Source: Isochrysis galbana
Lineage: Eukaryota; Haptophyta; Isochrysidales; Isochrysidaceae
Assembly: GCA_018136815.1 (NCBI GenBank)
Contig: CM030931.1
Span: 7,727,550 to 7,791,549 of the forward strand
Reading direction: 5' to 3'
Length of the DNA: 64,000 nucleotides
Each line of letters starts with the position of its first letter. Within the stretch, counting starts at the first letter, position 1. The notes under the pieces were generated by a model, which did no database searches, had not been told where the DNA came from, and worked only from the letters and a program-made list of their open reading frames with translations. Below are positions 41,601 to 52,884 of the stretch, piece after piece. Made by a program: the position numbers and the translations under genes.

Positions 41601-42515
41601 GGCACCCCGAGAGCCTGAGACAAGCGCACGCAGCAAGCAACAGGCGACCTGGCTCCTTTATTGGGTCAAGATTACCCGCCGAAAGGAGGAAACCTCGAAT
41701 CTAGACCTGACAAACAGGCTAGAAGGAACAAAACGAGAACCCGAATGCTAGGTCGCTAGGGACGAACCCTACCAACCTAGATGTGCTTGAGCTTCACCGT
41801 GTGGCCGCACGGCGAAGGACCTGGAGATAAGAGCCTGGAACTCGTTATCATCCAGGATGAATGCGACACACACCTCCGGGAGGCTCGGAAGGCCTCTGGC
41901 GGCGACGGCCGCCACCGTGAATCTCGTTTCTCACTCAAACGAAAAAAATAAATCGCCCGTGAGTAGCTGCCCCTCCGCCCTAGTCCGCCACAGTGAGCTT
42001 GAGCACTCGAACTCGGACGCGTTGTGACTGCTAGCAGGCGGCAGCAAGCAACCGTGCAGCCCAATAGCAGCAATCGTGATAGTGGCATATGGTATGGGTG
42101 CCCCAGTATTAATACACTGGCAGTACTCGTACTGACTGGGCGACTGGGCGGGCTTTGACCACCGTTTGACTTCTAGTGATGGCGAGACTCTTGCGTTGTG
42201 CCAAAGTTGTGCCCAGGTACGCTCTATGTCTATGTACTACTTAGCTGTCTTTCATATGCCACGAACGCCTCGAGAAAGCATTCCAGCAAGATAAAAGCAC
42301 GTCATCATGTGCGCTGGTAGACGCAATATACATACGGATGGCTGCTACGCCACACTACACAAACGTAGTACAAGAAAGTTTGACCGCTTTGTTGCGCACT
42401 CGCTTCTTTTGCATACGTTTTTAAGAGCATGCCGTCGCAAGATGAAACCACTCTCGGCAGCACGTTTGTACCAGAACATTTCGGCCATCGAGCGCGCACT
42501 TGTCAGGTCTCCAGC
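41601..42515. other. No gene recognised
   Basis: The target sequence of the 917-bp element continues here; 42300-42500 is likely 3' UTR of the ankyrin-WW gene. I see no domain-bearing frame. Confidence 0.35.
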
Positions 42516-43297
42516 CTACTCTTTCGGGGGCACTCCTTCAGTAGTAGCGCCAGTGAAGGGATTGTAGTAAAACTTTTTGCCGTTTCCATAATCGCCCTCA
42601 AGCCAGTTTTTGGGAAGAGGCTTCGGTGGGTTCATTACCTCCGGTGACAGTGGCAACTTGAGGGATTTTTCAAGGATCCCTACACACTCCCAATGGCCTC
42701 TCTGCCGTGCCAAGTCGAGGGGCGTTTTGCCAAACTCATTCCTGTCATTCACTGCATTCTTGCTGACTAAGAGCTTCAAGATATCTGCGTGGCCATAGCG
42801 TGCAGCAATGTGCACGGGAGTGTCACCCTCTCCACTGGCGATGGATGTGTCGGCGCCGTTCTCCAACAGCCATTCGGCCATCCACAACCAGTTCTTCCAC
42901 GCCGCGTAGTACAGCGCTGGCCAGCCACACTGTTCGTCCTGCTCAGTGCAAGCAATGTGCAGTCAGCAGCAAGCCCAGCATGGCCGCACGCTGGGCATCG
43001 CAAGTTCGTGCGTACCTGCTCGTTGACGTCCTGACCGGCTTGCAACAGCTGCTTGAGCCGTGTCTCCTGTCCATGCTCGCAAGCCTCAAACCTGTGGAAG
43101 GGATGAGGTGCAGCGAGATCGCGAGAGACGAAGAGAGAGAGACCGAGGGGTAGGCAGAGGGGGAGAGAGGCGCGGCGGAAAAAGTGGCCGTGCATAGCAT
43201 CTCACCACGTGCTCGTAAAGTTGGCCTTCGCGCGCCGTACACGCTCCTTTTCTGCCTGGCTCGGGTTGAGGCCCCACTCTCCCTTGGCGGCCACCAT
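42516..43297 (-). CDS. Ankyrin-repeat protein with C-terminal WW-like domain
   Basis: Three exons on the minus strand (43206-43297, 43016-43091, 42516-42938) with GT-AG introns of 114 and 77 bp give 196 residues. The first begins MVAAKGEWGLNPSQAEKERV and ends in a split Trp codon. Ankyrin units then follow: FEACEHGQETRLKQLLQAGQ-DVNEQ, WPALYYAAWKNW, WLLENGADTSIASGEGDTPV, HIAARYGHADILKLLVSKNA, GKTPLDLARQRGHWECVGIL. The C-terminus LPKNWLEGDYGNGKKFYYNP followed by FTGATTEGVPP has the layout of a WW domain whose second Trp is not conserved. Both modules bind proteins, so it is an adaptor. Splice phases and domain continuity agree at both junctions. Confidence 0.8.
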
Positions 43298-43314
43298 GGC
43301 GCGCCGAGCCTAGA

Positions 43315-43430
43315 GACGAGGAGGGGCGGGGGGCGGGGGGGGGGGGGGGGGGGCGGGGGGCGGGGGAGTACAAAATAGTAAAGGGGGAGAGAGAAGGGGA
43401 GGGGGGGGGGGGGGACTCGCTCTGGGTGAT
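43315..43430. repeat. Poly-G tracts
   Basis: G runs at 43318-43370 and 43398-43413 lie immediately upstream of the ankyrin-WW gene on its strand as C tracts. Confidence 0.8.
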
Positions 43431-43514
43431 GGTAGGAGTAGTGTGTAGTGTGTCTACAGAGAGGTGTGAAGTGTGAAAGGAGAAACGCCCCTTTCCTCGC
43501 CCACAGATGCTGGT

Positions 43515-44100
43515 CCTATCTAAAAAAAATCTCTTACTATCCCCGCCTCTCACGTGGCCTAGTATCGTGCTATGCTACCACGCCTTCGCTCCTTTCCTAC
43601 CCTTCACCAATCTGCCTTGCGGCGACTCCCCTCGTGCACTACTAAGGGCTAAGGGGCCCGGGTCGTGGGGGGTGGGGGTGGCTGGATATGGATATGGCGG
43701 GCTGTCCGCTGTCCCGATCCTTGGTGGTAAGGTTGAAGGTTCTCACCTCCCTCCTATTCCGCTAAGTGGTCAGTTTTTCTTTGTGAACAGTTTCTAGTTT
43801 TTGTGCGTCGTCGAGGATAATGTCGGTTGACTGTTTATCAGTGCTTTTCCGTGCTTCGTGCTCGTGCTCGTCGGGTTGTCGGGTTTTGTGTTTGTTAAGC
43901 CAGCTCGTTGGTGATGTCTAGCGCGTGCGCTACGAGTTTGAGGTCGTCTGTTGTCTCCCAGCGTGAGCTTGCCTTTGTTGTCCTCGGTGAAAACGGGGCA
44001 CCCCAGCGCGTCCTCTCCTCGAGTCCACGCTGGACGCTGGGGGAAAGCATCCCTTTCGGGTAAAACGACACGGGGGGGGGGGGGGCACTCGTGAAACAAG
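43515..44100 (-). mobile_element. LINE 3' end (ORF2 C-terminus and 3' UTR)
   Basis: Minus-strand sequence encodes DALGCPVFTEDNKGKLTLGD, aligned with LSAPIFIENEKGRLQMSEN of the complete LINE. A 3' UTR follows that shares gtagtgcacgaggggagtcg and ggccacgtgagaggcgggga with 9895-10060 and ends agtaagag plus a T run at about 43515. The 5' side is truncated. Confidence 0.65.
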
Positions 44101-44299
44101 GGGCCCAGGGCGCTCATCACTCTCGCCGGAGCGAGTGGCCGCGGCGAGCCGCGGCCCTTCCCTCCTGGCTCTGGCGCCCCCCGTCTTCTTTTTTACCTAA
44201 ACCTAAACAGGAAACAGGGCAAGAAGAGACGCGTTAGCGCCGGAGGGGAGAGCTGCCGCTCCCCCCTCCCCTCCCTCTTCCCTCTTCCTCCTCTCTTCC

Positions 44300-44780
44300 C
44301 TGCGGCTCTGCCCATGGCGCGCGCCTGCGGCCCCTCTTCAGGTGCCCTGGTGGCCTGCAGTGGCCTGGGAGCACAACTTAGGGGGCAGGTGACAGGTTAG
44401 GGCTGGGGCATGGCACTGGCCCTTCCTGCCTCTCCCTCGCTGGTCGCTGGCGCTCCGCGCCCCTGCAGGTCGACTGGAGCTGGCTGGGGGGTCCTGATCA
44501 AGGGGGATCAGGGGGAGGAGGGGTTGGTCAGAGCGATGGGCTGGCCATGACCGGATGAACCGGCCGGGGTGGGCGAGTCAGGCGTCAGGCGGGCCTGTGA
44601 GGCTGTGAGGCGCAGAGCGCAGAGGAATGGGGAATGGGTCAGCAAGGCAGCAGCGTGTGCTCCTGGCAAGCCATCAAGCATGCCTGGAGGGTGGGTGGTT
44701 CCTCCCCCGGAGCAGGGGAGGCGTGGAGAGAGGGGGGGGGCTCGTGCCCCCCCATGGGCGAACTAAGTATAAACTCAGTT
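44300..44780 (-). mobile_element. Palindrome-headed non-LTR element, minus copy
   Basis: On the minus strand it starts AACTGAGTTTATACTTAGTT at 44780, then CGCCCATGG and a G7-CACGAG-C8 hairpin. A body similar to 2857-3240 follows (ggaggaaccacccaccctcc, then ggcatgcttgatggc). Similarity ends in the gccgcagg region near 44300. No TSD was found. Confidence 0.6.
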
Positions 44781-45330
44781 GCCCGTCTGTATAGTATAAT
44801 GTGCAATAATATGTTATGAATTACTATTGAATACTGAATATTTTAAAGTTAATTTAAAGTAAACTATTGACATTCGATGGCTCACACTCAAGTCTGTCCC
44901 ATATCCCATATTCGACGTAACGCGACCTTACAACTACAATCACAATCCATAATCCACCCTGCTATATGCTCTCCCGCAGGGAGCAAGGACCAAGGGCTGA
45001 GGCTGAGGGCTGTCCGGTTGGCACTCTCCTTCTCCTTCCTTTGTACATCCTTGATCCCGTTAATCAGGGTAACCTTCTTCCTCGTCCCGCCTTCCTTTCT
45101 CAGCTCCCCCTTAATTTTCACTACTCGTAGTGCTACTTATACTCACTGCAAGATATAGAGATATAGAGTACTGCGTAGACTAGTAGACTAGTAGTAGTAG
45201 AAGGGAGTCGTTTCCCCCCCTGTTTTTCTCTTGATCTTGATCGCAAATTCGAAACTAGAAGAATAAAGAAGAAGCGTCTCTACGCGCATAAGACTCGCTC
45301 CACTGCCGCGGGAACGAGCTGAGCCGAGCG

Positions 45331-47277
45331 ATGCGGCTGCCCGAGCGTGCCGCGCCACCGTCCGAGCTGGCGCGCCTCTTGAAGGGCGGGGCCATGCAGT
45401 CTCGCAGGCTTGCGCTTACACTCTCACTGACGTTCGCTACCCGGCACCTCTCCTCCTTCCCCTTGGCGCCGCTTCCTGCCTTTGCTGCGGTGGAGCTGAG
45501 CGCTGAGCAGAGCCTCATCGTTGAGGCGTGGGCGACAGTGCAGCGAGGCTATGTGGACCAGACGTTTGGAGGAAGGGACTGGAAGGCGGTCAAGAGCGAA
45601 TTCTTGCAACGCAAGTACAAGTCGATGAGTATGGCACGTGAGGCTGTTAGCGAGATGTTGAGCTTGTTGGGCGATAGGTGTGTAGGCAGTGTGTTGGAGA
45701 TCAGCCGATATTGGCCTCGTAGTATCGACAGCGCATGCACCGCTCCTCTTTTGTTGGTTTAGCGAGCACCATGATCATGCCGAGAACCAAAATTACGGTA
45801 GAGAGGTGGTGGAGTTTCAAGTCGAATCCAGTCCATTGCATTCCTTTGCTGAGACAACCGTGCCACCGTCTTCAGGTACACACGTTACTTGACTCCTGGA
45901 GCTTATGCAGCCCTGATGGCCAAGTACGAGCGCCCTGCGGACAATGGCGGTATCGGTGTAAGTCTGAGACAGTCTGGAAGTGGGAGTATAAGTGGCATGC
46001 CAGGTCCGGTAGAAATTGTGAGCGTCATCGAAGGAAGTCCCGCAGCGGCTGCAGGTCTCAGACCTGGCGACATGATTGTGGCTGTCGACGGCCGAGCGAT
46101 CGCTCCCACAACTACTGCAGACGATGTTGCCGGGTTGCTGTTGGGACGTCTAGACGAGACGGTTAGTTTGACGGTCCGTCGCAACACTGGCGAGCCCACG
46201 CAGCAGACTTACTCACTCAAGCGATCGATCCTGCGCGATGCCGGCGAAGCCAGCGCGCGGCTCGTACATCGTCCAGGAGGCAAATTGACAGGAGTATTGA
46301 CACTACGTATGTCGTGCCCAGTCCCACACCGCGGAACCTCCGTGTGGTGTCAAGCGAGCACATGGTCTCCACGCCCACACAGCTTGTCTCAGGCGACAGC
46401 TGCGCTCCAGTGTTGCGGAGAATCTCAGATCCATTTTCCTGGTCCTCAGGATCATTCAGTGCTCCCACTATGGGTGCCACATCCGACACAGGCTCGGCAG
46501 TGTCCATGGCAAATGCCCTTGCTGCTGAACCACTGGCATCCGCAGATGAGCTTCTCATCGACTTGCGAGGGAATCTAGGTGAGTTCTCATTCGCTCAGAG
46601 TCATTGGAAGATCTTGCTCGGGCAAGTGAAGTACAAAAGCTGGCCACGTTGAGACAAGCCGGCTTCTCAGCTAACTCAGCAGAATGAGCACGCAGCACGC
46701 AGCACCCGCTCAAAGGATCTGAGTGCATGGAGCATTCTACGAGCAGTGCCCGCTCAAGCGCTCATGTCATGAGATCGCGTGGTTGGGCTACTAAGCCAAC
46801 TCTCCATGTCCTCCGTATCGCCCCTTCATCACAAACACAGGCGGCCACTTTCCTTCAGGGGTCGAGGCGTCTAAGCTCTTTCTCCCATCGGATGTGACCA
46901 TCGTCTCAACTGTAGACAGGTCTGGCAAGCCATCGCCTGTCCTCACCTTTTCATCTGGGCCATACGCCAAGGGCAAGCTCGACCGCCCTACCTACATCCT
47001 TGTCGACCGCGGCACTGCTTCCGCCGCGGAGGTGTTCACAGCCGCATTGCAAGAGAATCGCGCCGCTATAGTCATAGGTGAGAAGACATTCGGCAAGGCA
47101 TTCGTCCAATCAATCCAACGCCTCACTGACGCATCTGCGGTTGTGCTCACCGTGGCCAAGTACAAGACCCCGCGTGGGCTTGACATCAACGGCAAGGGTG
47201 TAGTGCCGGACATTGCCGTCCCGTGCGACTCGGATAGCGATGCAATAGTTTGCTTGGATAGGGCCTTGAATCGATGA
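45331..47277 (+). CDS. ctpA: C-terminal processing peptidase (S41, CtpA-type, lumenal)
   Basis: Four exons (45331-45677, 45876-46306, 46450-46578, 46841-47277) with GT-AG introns join to 447 residues. A Leu/Ala-rich N-terminus ending PLPAFA precedes AVELSAEQSLIVEAWATVQR and VDQTFGGRDW, typical of CtpA. SLLGDR joins YTRYLTPGAYAALM across intron 1. A PDZ domain (GSPAAAAGLRPGDMIVAVDG) follows, then GVLTLR joined to SFSAP, ADELLIDLRGNLG joined to GHFPSG, and the catalytic region DRGTASAAEVF with GEKTFGKAF 25 residues later (Ser and Lys of the dyad). Plastid CtpA removes the C-terminal extension of the D1 precursor in the thylakoid lumen. The N-terminus fits a thylakoid transfer signal, but a full bipartite presequence is not obvious. 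Confidence 0.9.
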
Positions 47278-47700
47278 TCAAGTGCCTTGGCGTGCTTGCT
47301 ACGGTCATGAGATGCATGTTCACACCAATCGGCCTTATCTTACGTACTTACCGCTCATCTTGTGACTTTTAATTGGTCGCCATGCCAACCTATTGTTATA
47401 ATAGGGGTCGAAAAGATGTCGTTATAGTTTCTCAGCGTTGAAGCGCGCGCCGACCGCGCTCCCCTCTCTCTCCCAGCTCCCCGCAGTCACGACGCCCCAA
47501 CGGGGGCGAGGGTAATCTCGCATCGCGCGCCGAGGTGCGCATCAGATGAACGTTTCCAGACGCACGCCCGACGTCCCGCGCGCATCAGTAGAACGTTTTG
47601 GCGCCCTGCGCACGGCGTGTAATTCAGGGGCACCTCAGACGGCAGTCATATTTGCATAATAGCCTTTACTCCCTAAATCTGGCAAATTTAATAAAAAGCC
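47278..47700. other. Intergenic with a degenerate element head
   Basis: At 47371-47385, ttttaattggtcgccatg resembles the 5' head and ATG context of the non-LTR family. The rest shows no gene. Confidence 0.35.
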
Positions 47701-48015
47701 GGGTCTTCTTTCGACGGGACGCGACCTGCCCCTCCGTCGGGGCAGAACCGGGATGTTCTTTTCGCGGGCCATAGCTTATTTTTGCCTTGAGCCTTGCTAT
47801 TCCATCAGTACAATATAAGTCAACCATTTCATAGCATATTCATATCATCTATATCTATATCTTATATTTATACCCAGCTTTGTGCTTTGTGCTTTGTGTA
47901 ATAAAAACTATAGCGCAGTACTACTATATAGTATGAGTAAATAAAACAAAATTATCTAGTTCTCTTTCGACGGAACGCAACCTCTGGTCCTCTTTCGACG
48001 GAACGTGACTTGTGA
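47700..48015 (+). repeat. Three copies of the CTTTCGACGGAACG motif
   Basis: Copies at about 47703-47725, 47961-47982 and 47987-48011 read CTCTTTCGACGGAACGCGAC with small changes. Others are at 51239-51265 (plus) and 63347-63372 (minus). The AT-rich sequence before each copy is partly conserved. They mark ends of an unidentified element. Confidence 0.65.
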
Positions 48016-48159
48016 GGAGGGGTTGGTCGCAGAGCTATGGGCGCCGGCCAGCGTGGGAGTGTGGGCCGGGGCGTGCTGGGTAAATGCCCGGCTACTTTGG
48101 GCGGAGATCCGGGCAGTTATGGTGAGGCTCGTGTGTGTGGTGGGGGTTCTCGGCCCCAC

Positions 48160-48245
48160 ATATGAGGGGGGGGCAAGAGATTGGGGGGGGGGGGGGGGGG
48201 GGCGAGGCCTCCCTCAGTGGCGACCAATCATAAGATTAGTGGGGG
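48160..48245 (-). repeat. Palindromic element head, minus copy
   Basis: Minus-strand ccactaatcttatgattggt then cgccactg and a G-rich hairpin. It is the same head as at 9753-9793. Confidence 0.55.
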
Positions 48246-48494
48246 CGCGCCAAGCATAGCGTGCGTCCAAAACTACATCCCTCCTCCCACCCGCAACAAT
48301 AGTAACCAGCGCTCCTGGGTCTGGGCTCCCTCTTTGCCCAAGAGGGGAGTCGCCGCAAAGCAGGATGGAGAGGTGAGAGGAGGGCGCGGGCAGGGGAGAT
48401 CAACTAGAGGGACTCCAAGCGGCGAGAATCGATTAATCTCGTTTTTCGTGAGGTTGTGGTATGCATTGCTTTCCACCACATATGCCCTTGATTG

Positions 48495-48872
48495 TCAATT
48501 AACTTGACCTTGCTCGACATTCATGAAGCCATAGCCCACAATGCCACAAGTTGCAGTTCGCACAGCTGTGGCATCATGCCTATGTGACGGATCGTACGAC
48601 TTCATGGTCATCTTAGCCGCTGAGCCTTGCGTACACACCAAATGCGGGAATGTGGCATTCTGCGCATCATCATCGCTTGCTCGGTGGCCGAAGTGGACAT
48701 TCGTGATAATCGCGCACAGTGCGCCAAATGTTTGGATGGTTACAAGTGCCTCCGGCTGGCCATTTCGGCCGGATGCCACTGCCTCGGAAATGTACACAAA
48801 TAGAGACGTCTCCAAGACGATTACGGAAGGCCGAAAAACGAGATAGGCGGTCAACAAAGAGAAAAGATACAA
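48495..48872 (-). CDS. Uncharacterised frame, possible last exon
   Basis: The minus-strand frame contains LCAIITNVHFGHRASDDDAQ and VRTATCGIVGYGFMNVEQGQ. It may be the 3' exon of the F-box-like gene upstream on this strand or an unrelated sequence. The plus strand has a competing frame of 101 codons at 48541. Neither shows a known domain. Confidence 0.25.
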   Translation of the reverse strand: MYLFSLLTAYLVFRPSVIVLETSLFVYISEAVASGRNGQPEALVTIQTFGALCAIITNVHFGHRASDDDAQNATFPHLVCTQGSAAKMTMKSYDPSHRHDATAVRTATCGIVGYGFMNVEQGQVN

Positions 48873-49562
48873 CGATTCAAGAGCAAGCTGGGCGTAAGTA
48901 TCGCCAGGAGAAATCTCAGATCAGGTCCAAAGACGTGCCTCCCTTGCAGCTAAGGGCTGAAGCGAGCAACATAAATACTCGGCGTCCTAGAGATGGCTTC
49001 CCGGCATGTGCATCACGGCACATGCCTGTACTTGAAAGCCGAGTGAGGCCGGAGGAACCCATGCAACTTTCGTCAACAGGGACTCCAGCATGGTATGTTC
49101 GCGCAGATGCTTGCGCGGAAGCTTAGTGGTGCTGAAGAGTTTCATCATGCTTCAATTTATTTGGGAATCCGGCCAAAGATGCTTGAGGGCATCATAGACA
49201 CATGGGGCAAGAAGCCTCCGTGCGCACGCTGGATTGTGATGCGCACAACTGGACAATGGGAAGATGGCCGAGGCGACGGCGGTGCTCATGGAAGGAGGAT
49301 GCAGCTGCTGGAGCCTCTGCGGCAACAGGCCGCGGTCTATGGCTGGCGCCTGCGGCACGGCGAGCAAATGAGCAGGATGTAAGCAAGCATTTCTCATGCT
49401 ATACCTTGGGAACAGCTTGTCTAGCCAAGTTGAAAGAGTGGGTCCATCTAGGAATTTTGCCACGACGCGTCAAATGCAAAAAGTGTTGGGTTGTGTTGTA
49501 TCCCAGCCCTCTCACTCGTCACCAGTGCAACCTGCCCTGCTAGGCGACGCTGCAGCACATAC

Positions 49563-50372
49563 CCATAGTGATGCAAGCTCCTCGTCGGCTTCACATCTGG
49601 CTGCAACACGCGCTGTCACTGCAAGCAATGCCAGGTGACAGAGCCCTGTTGCTTGTCCATTCGCATGCTGCGGCAATCGCCGGGCCGCACAGGCATCGAG
49701 AGCGCGCATCAGCGTCGAAGAGGCGCGACGAAGCTCGGGTGGCTCAGCAGAGTCAACCTATACAAAAGAGCATGTGAGTAATCAAAGGGAGTTGTGAATA
49801 ATGGCAAAAAATCAAGGAGGCGGTGCTGAAGCGTTGCCTCGAGTAGTTGGGTCACGAATGCGCACCTGGCAATCTAAAAGCGCAGTTCCGATGCAGACGG
49901 CGGCGATCCCCTCATTGCCATGAGCGTTGTGGGCGAGCCAGAGCGGATCAAGAGCGCACGAAGCCGCTTGAAGTAGCCAGCCCGAACACCGCCGCCAGTG
50001 CGCTCCCGTAGGGTGGGCATCGTAAGACGCGCTCTGCCGCAGCCCGTCGTGGCCATAATAGCGTTCACGCAGAGCGTGCCAGGTGAGTTCGTAAAGCAGG
50101 TCCAAATCAACGCGCAGAGGGGTCCACCCGCCGTCATAATATGCTCGCCACAGCTTGCGGAAGGCAACATAGGCAGGCAAGCCCTCCTCATCAGGCTGCG
50201 CACCCCGGCGGACCATCGTCGTTCCAAAATGCTGATTGAGGCGACGATGCCAGCACGAGCACGCGGCTAGTCGGCGCATCAGGCGCGAAGTGGCGGCCGC
50301 ATTGCACCAGTCACAGGGCTCATCGATCAGCGCAAAGATATGCAGCAGAACATCCACGCCGAGCACCTGCAT
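49563..50372 (-). CDS. F-box-like protein, two exons shown, 3' end unresolved
   Basis: Exon 49866-50372 reads VLGVDVLLHIFALIDEPCDW, then NAAATSRLMRRLAACSCWHR. The pattern of Leu/Ile/Val, a central Cys/Ala helix and a final Trp-His fits an F-box (SKP1-binding, ubiquitin ligase adaptor). The remainder (LWRAYYDGGWTPLRVDLDLL, LRERYYGHDGLR) resembles SMI1/F-box-associated regions only loosely. A GT-AG intron leads to exon 49563-49757 (VDSAEPPELRRASSTLMRAL and on). More exons must follow to the left because no stop is reached before a GT donor. The first ATG used is at 50372; an upstream exon with MLLVRPSTRRLDE ending in a GT donor near 50685 is also possible. Confidence 0.5.
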
Positions 50373-50734
50373 GATGGGCGGCAGTCAGACGAGGTGCGTG
50401 GCCCGCAGCAGGCAAGCAGCGCCACAGGGGTTGGATGGAAGGTGCCCTGGTCCTCGTAAGCCGTCGCAGATGCTCGACGCACAGCGCAAGGCAGGCGTGT
50501 CACGCTCTGCAGCCTCAGTGGAAGGCAGCGGAGGAGCTCAGGCTGAGGTTGGGTTTGGGCGAGGTGAAGGGAGAGGGCCAACGGAGGGAGGACACGAGAA
50601 GGTGTGCATGCGACGGGTCTGGTTTCACGCCACTTACTGCTCGCGCGCTTGCCCCTCCCTTGCCCGCGGGCGCGCGCACGCACCTCGTCGAGCCGCCGGG
50701 TGGACGGCCGCACGAGCAGCATTGGCGCGGGAGG

Positions 50735-50865
50735 GGGGAGAGGGGGGGATGGCCGGGGGGGGGGGGGGCGGGGGGAAGGCCGGGGAGGCGAGGGGGGGGG
50801 TGCAGGGCTGGCGGGAGGGGAGGGGAAGGGGCGGGCGGGGCGGGCGGGGGGAGGAGTTGGGTGGA
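50735..50865. repeat. G-rich low-complexity tract
   Basis: GGGGAGGCGGGG-type repeats. On the F-box strand this is a C-rich region upstream of the coding sequence. Confidence 0.75.
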
Positions 50866-51238
50866 CGGCGGACGGCTTACTTTTCAAGAAGTTAGGAGTT
50901 AGAGAAATAGATCATGTGCGAGATCCTCACTTGCGAGGCGGGCATGAACTAGTAGTAAAACATTAGAAGAGCTCCAACTGCTTCCTGCCGGAGCACCGAA
51001 CCAGGTGCCTCTCGCTCGGCTCCGGTGTCTTCAGGTTTTCTTTCTCGCAGCTTCACCTGCAGGCGAGGAGCCGCCCGGGGGGAGGGGGGAGGCAGGAGGA
51101 GCCTTCTCTCGGGGACGAGGGGTTGGTGAGGCTGACGTGTAGCGGAGGAGCCCCATCATCTCAATAATGTGTGCAAATGTGTGACTGGAATGCGGGTTTT
51201 AACCAATAGAAGATAAGTGAAAACAGAACGAACGCCCG

Positions 51239-51430
51239 GTCCTCTTTCGACGGAACGCGACTTTTCTCACACTGAAACACATCAGTGGCAACGTGGCAAC
51301 AATATGGTGGCGGATGTCCTTACCAAACCCAAACCGTGCCCGCGAAATCAGTTTCATCGCTTGCTCGATACTCGACACTCGACAGCCTTGATTCCTTCTC
51401 CAATTGCGCTCCTGCAGACAGCAAGTTAAA
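51239..51430 (+). mobile_element. Copia-type pol 3' end
   Basis: After a TTCGACGGAACG motif (51239-51265), the frame reads NNMVADVLTKPKPCPRNQFH and RLLDTRHS, the characteristic end of the Ty1/Copia RNase H domain (ADxxTKxL). A stop follows at 51427. Everything upstream in pol is missing. Confidence 0.7.
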
Positions 51431-51489
51431 CCGTGCACAAGCCATTGAAGTTGGTTGTAAACGTCGTACTCTGTACTCCGAGTAGGAGG

Positions 51490-52200
51490 GGGTATCACAG
51501 ATGGACCCCCCGCCTCTCCCTCCTACCATCTGGCTTACTTTCGAAGCCCAGTGGCCAGTGGGTCTTCTCTTCACGTGAGGAGAGGCGACGAGGCGACGGG
51601 CCCCCTCTCTTTTCTTTTTCCTGTAGGTTCGCTTCTTAGGTGAGGGAATCTTTCCCCTTGATGCAAGTTACATGCAAGCTCTTGGCCCCTTTGGTGTTTC
51701 TTCCCCTTGGTTGCTATTCAGGGTCGTTCGTTAGAAGCGTCTAGAAGGTTCACGCTCAACGGCAAGATTTTTTCGGCCGCAAAGATATCTCGTTGCGATC
51801 TGTATCCGAAGTGATCGCCGTGGTCGCGCGACATGACGCTCCCCTTCGGACTCTCCGCCACGTGGGAAGTTACAAGGCGGGAGACACGCTCCGGCCGTCG
51901 CTGCGGAGTCTCTCTCTCTCGCTCGCTCTCTCTCTCCGTCTCTCGCGACGTGTTTGGGTTATCGGTGATTTGGGGTCGCGGTTGCTTGATAATTTGCTTG
52001 GTTTGGGTGAATGATTCCGGTGTGTTCGTGAGTCGGTGTATCCTGTTGTTCTCAGCATTGTTGTCCGTCGTTGTTCGCTGCGTCGCTGCACTCTAGCAGC
52101 CTAGGCTCCCTCCCTGAGGGAAGAGTTCTTTGTAGGTCTAACAATCTCTTACAACCCAACACTCTAGGGCCGCTAGGAGCGCCTCACCGCCCCACAGCCC
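51490..52200 (+). mobile_element. Copia-like LTR and leader
   Basis: A purine-rich tract (gtaggaggggg) at about 51483-51493 stands where a polypurine tract is expected after pol. 51626-51840 matches the minus copy at 40110-40322. The region then runs to a leader and an ATG at 52237. The exact LTR edges are not resolved. Confidence 0.55.
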
Positions 52201-52236
52201 TTCGCTCGCCGTTCGTTCCCAGTCCAGACACCCAAA

Positions 52237-52400
52237 TGGGGATGCCCGACCCCATCCAGAATTTCATTCACCCGACTCCCGGCGGGGAGGAGGGCCAAAG
52301 CGCCGCGCTAGCCGCCGGTGCCGCTCGCGACGGAGTGGCTCAGAGCCCTCCGGCTCCGCTCGACTCGACACAAATGAACGCTTCTCGCTTCTCGCCAGGT
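52237..52400 (+). pseudogene. Gag-like start after the LTR
   Basis: The frame MGMPDPIQNFIHPTPGGEEG continues to MNASRFSPGF, and similarity to a retroelement is inferred only from position after the LTR/leader. It runs out at about 52520 without further domains. Confidence 0.35.
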
Positions 52401-52884
52401 TTCAGGCGGCTTGCCTTCATTCTGTACCCACAGTGGATAGTGGGAAACTTCATTTTTATAAGCAATACTCTCCCTGAAACTTCGACACTCGGCCATCAGA
52501 CAATCCGATCGCCTAGCGACTAGCGACGCAGGAGGATGGAGATGAAGAGGAAATAAAGCGCTGGCACTGGGGGCTAACACGTAACGTTGCGTTCGAGCGA
52601 TTATACTCGTTGCTTCGTATTCTACGCTATTCAATACAATGGTTGATGCGCTTGGATCAAGACCACCAGCATGATACAACAGAGGAGACATCTCTCTCTT
52701 TTGTGCACCAACAAACGTACAGCACACGCATATCAGGTCACACGATGACGAGCAACAAGAGTCGAAGTGCCGCGCTACATCGTGCTGCCCCAAAATCGCA
52801 GACAGACAAAGCATACCAACGAGGGCGCAATGGGAGCGTAAGTCCAGCCAATCTCAGCTGTTATTCGGTTTGCCTTCGGCCGCC

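Noticed and set aside
48541-48846. Plus-strand 101-codon frame starting MPQVAVRTAVASC
   Set aside because: Overlaps a minus-strand frame of similar length; neither has a domain or splice support, so only a low-confidence entry was kept for the minus strand.
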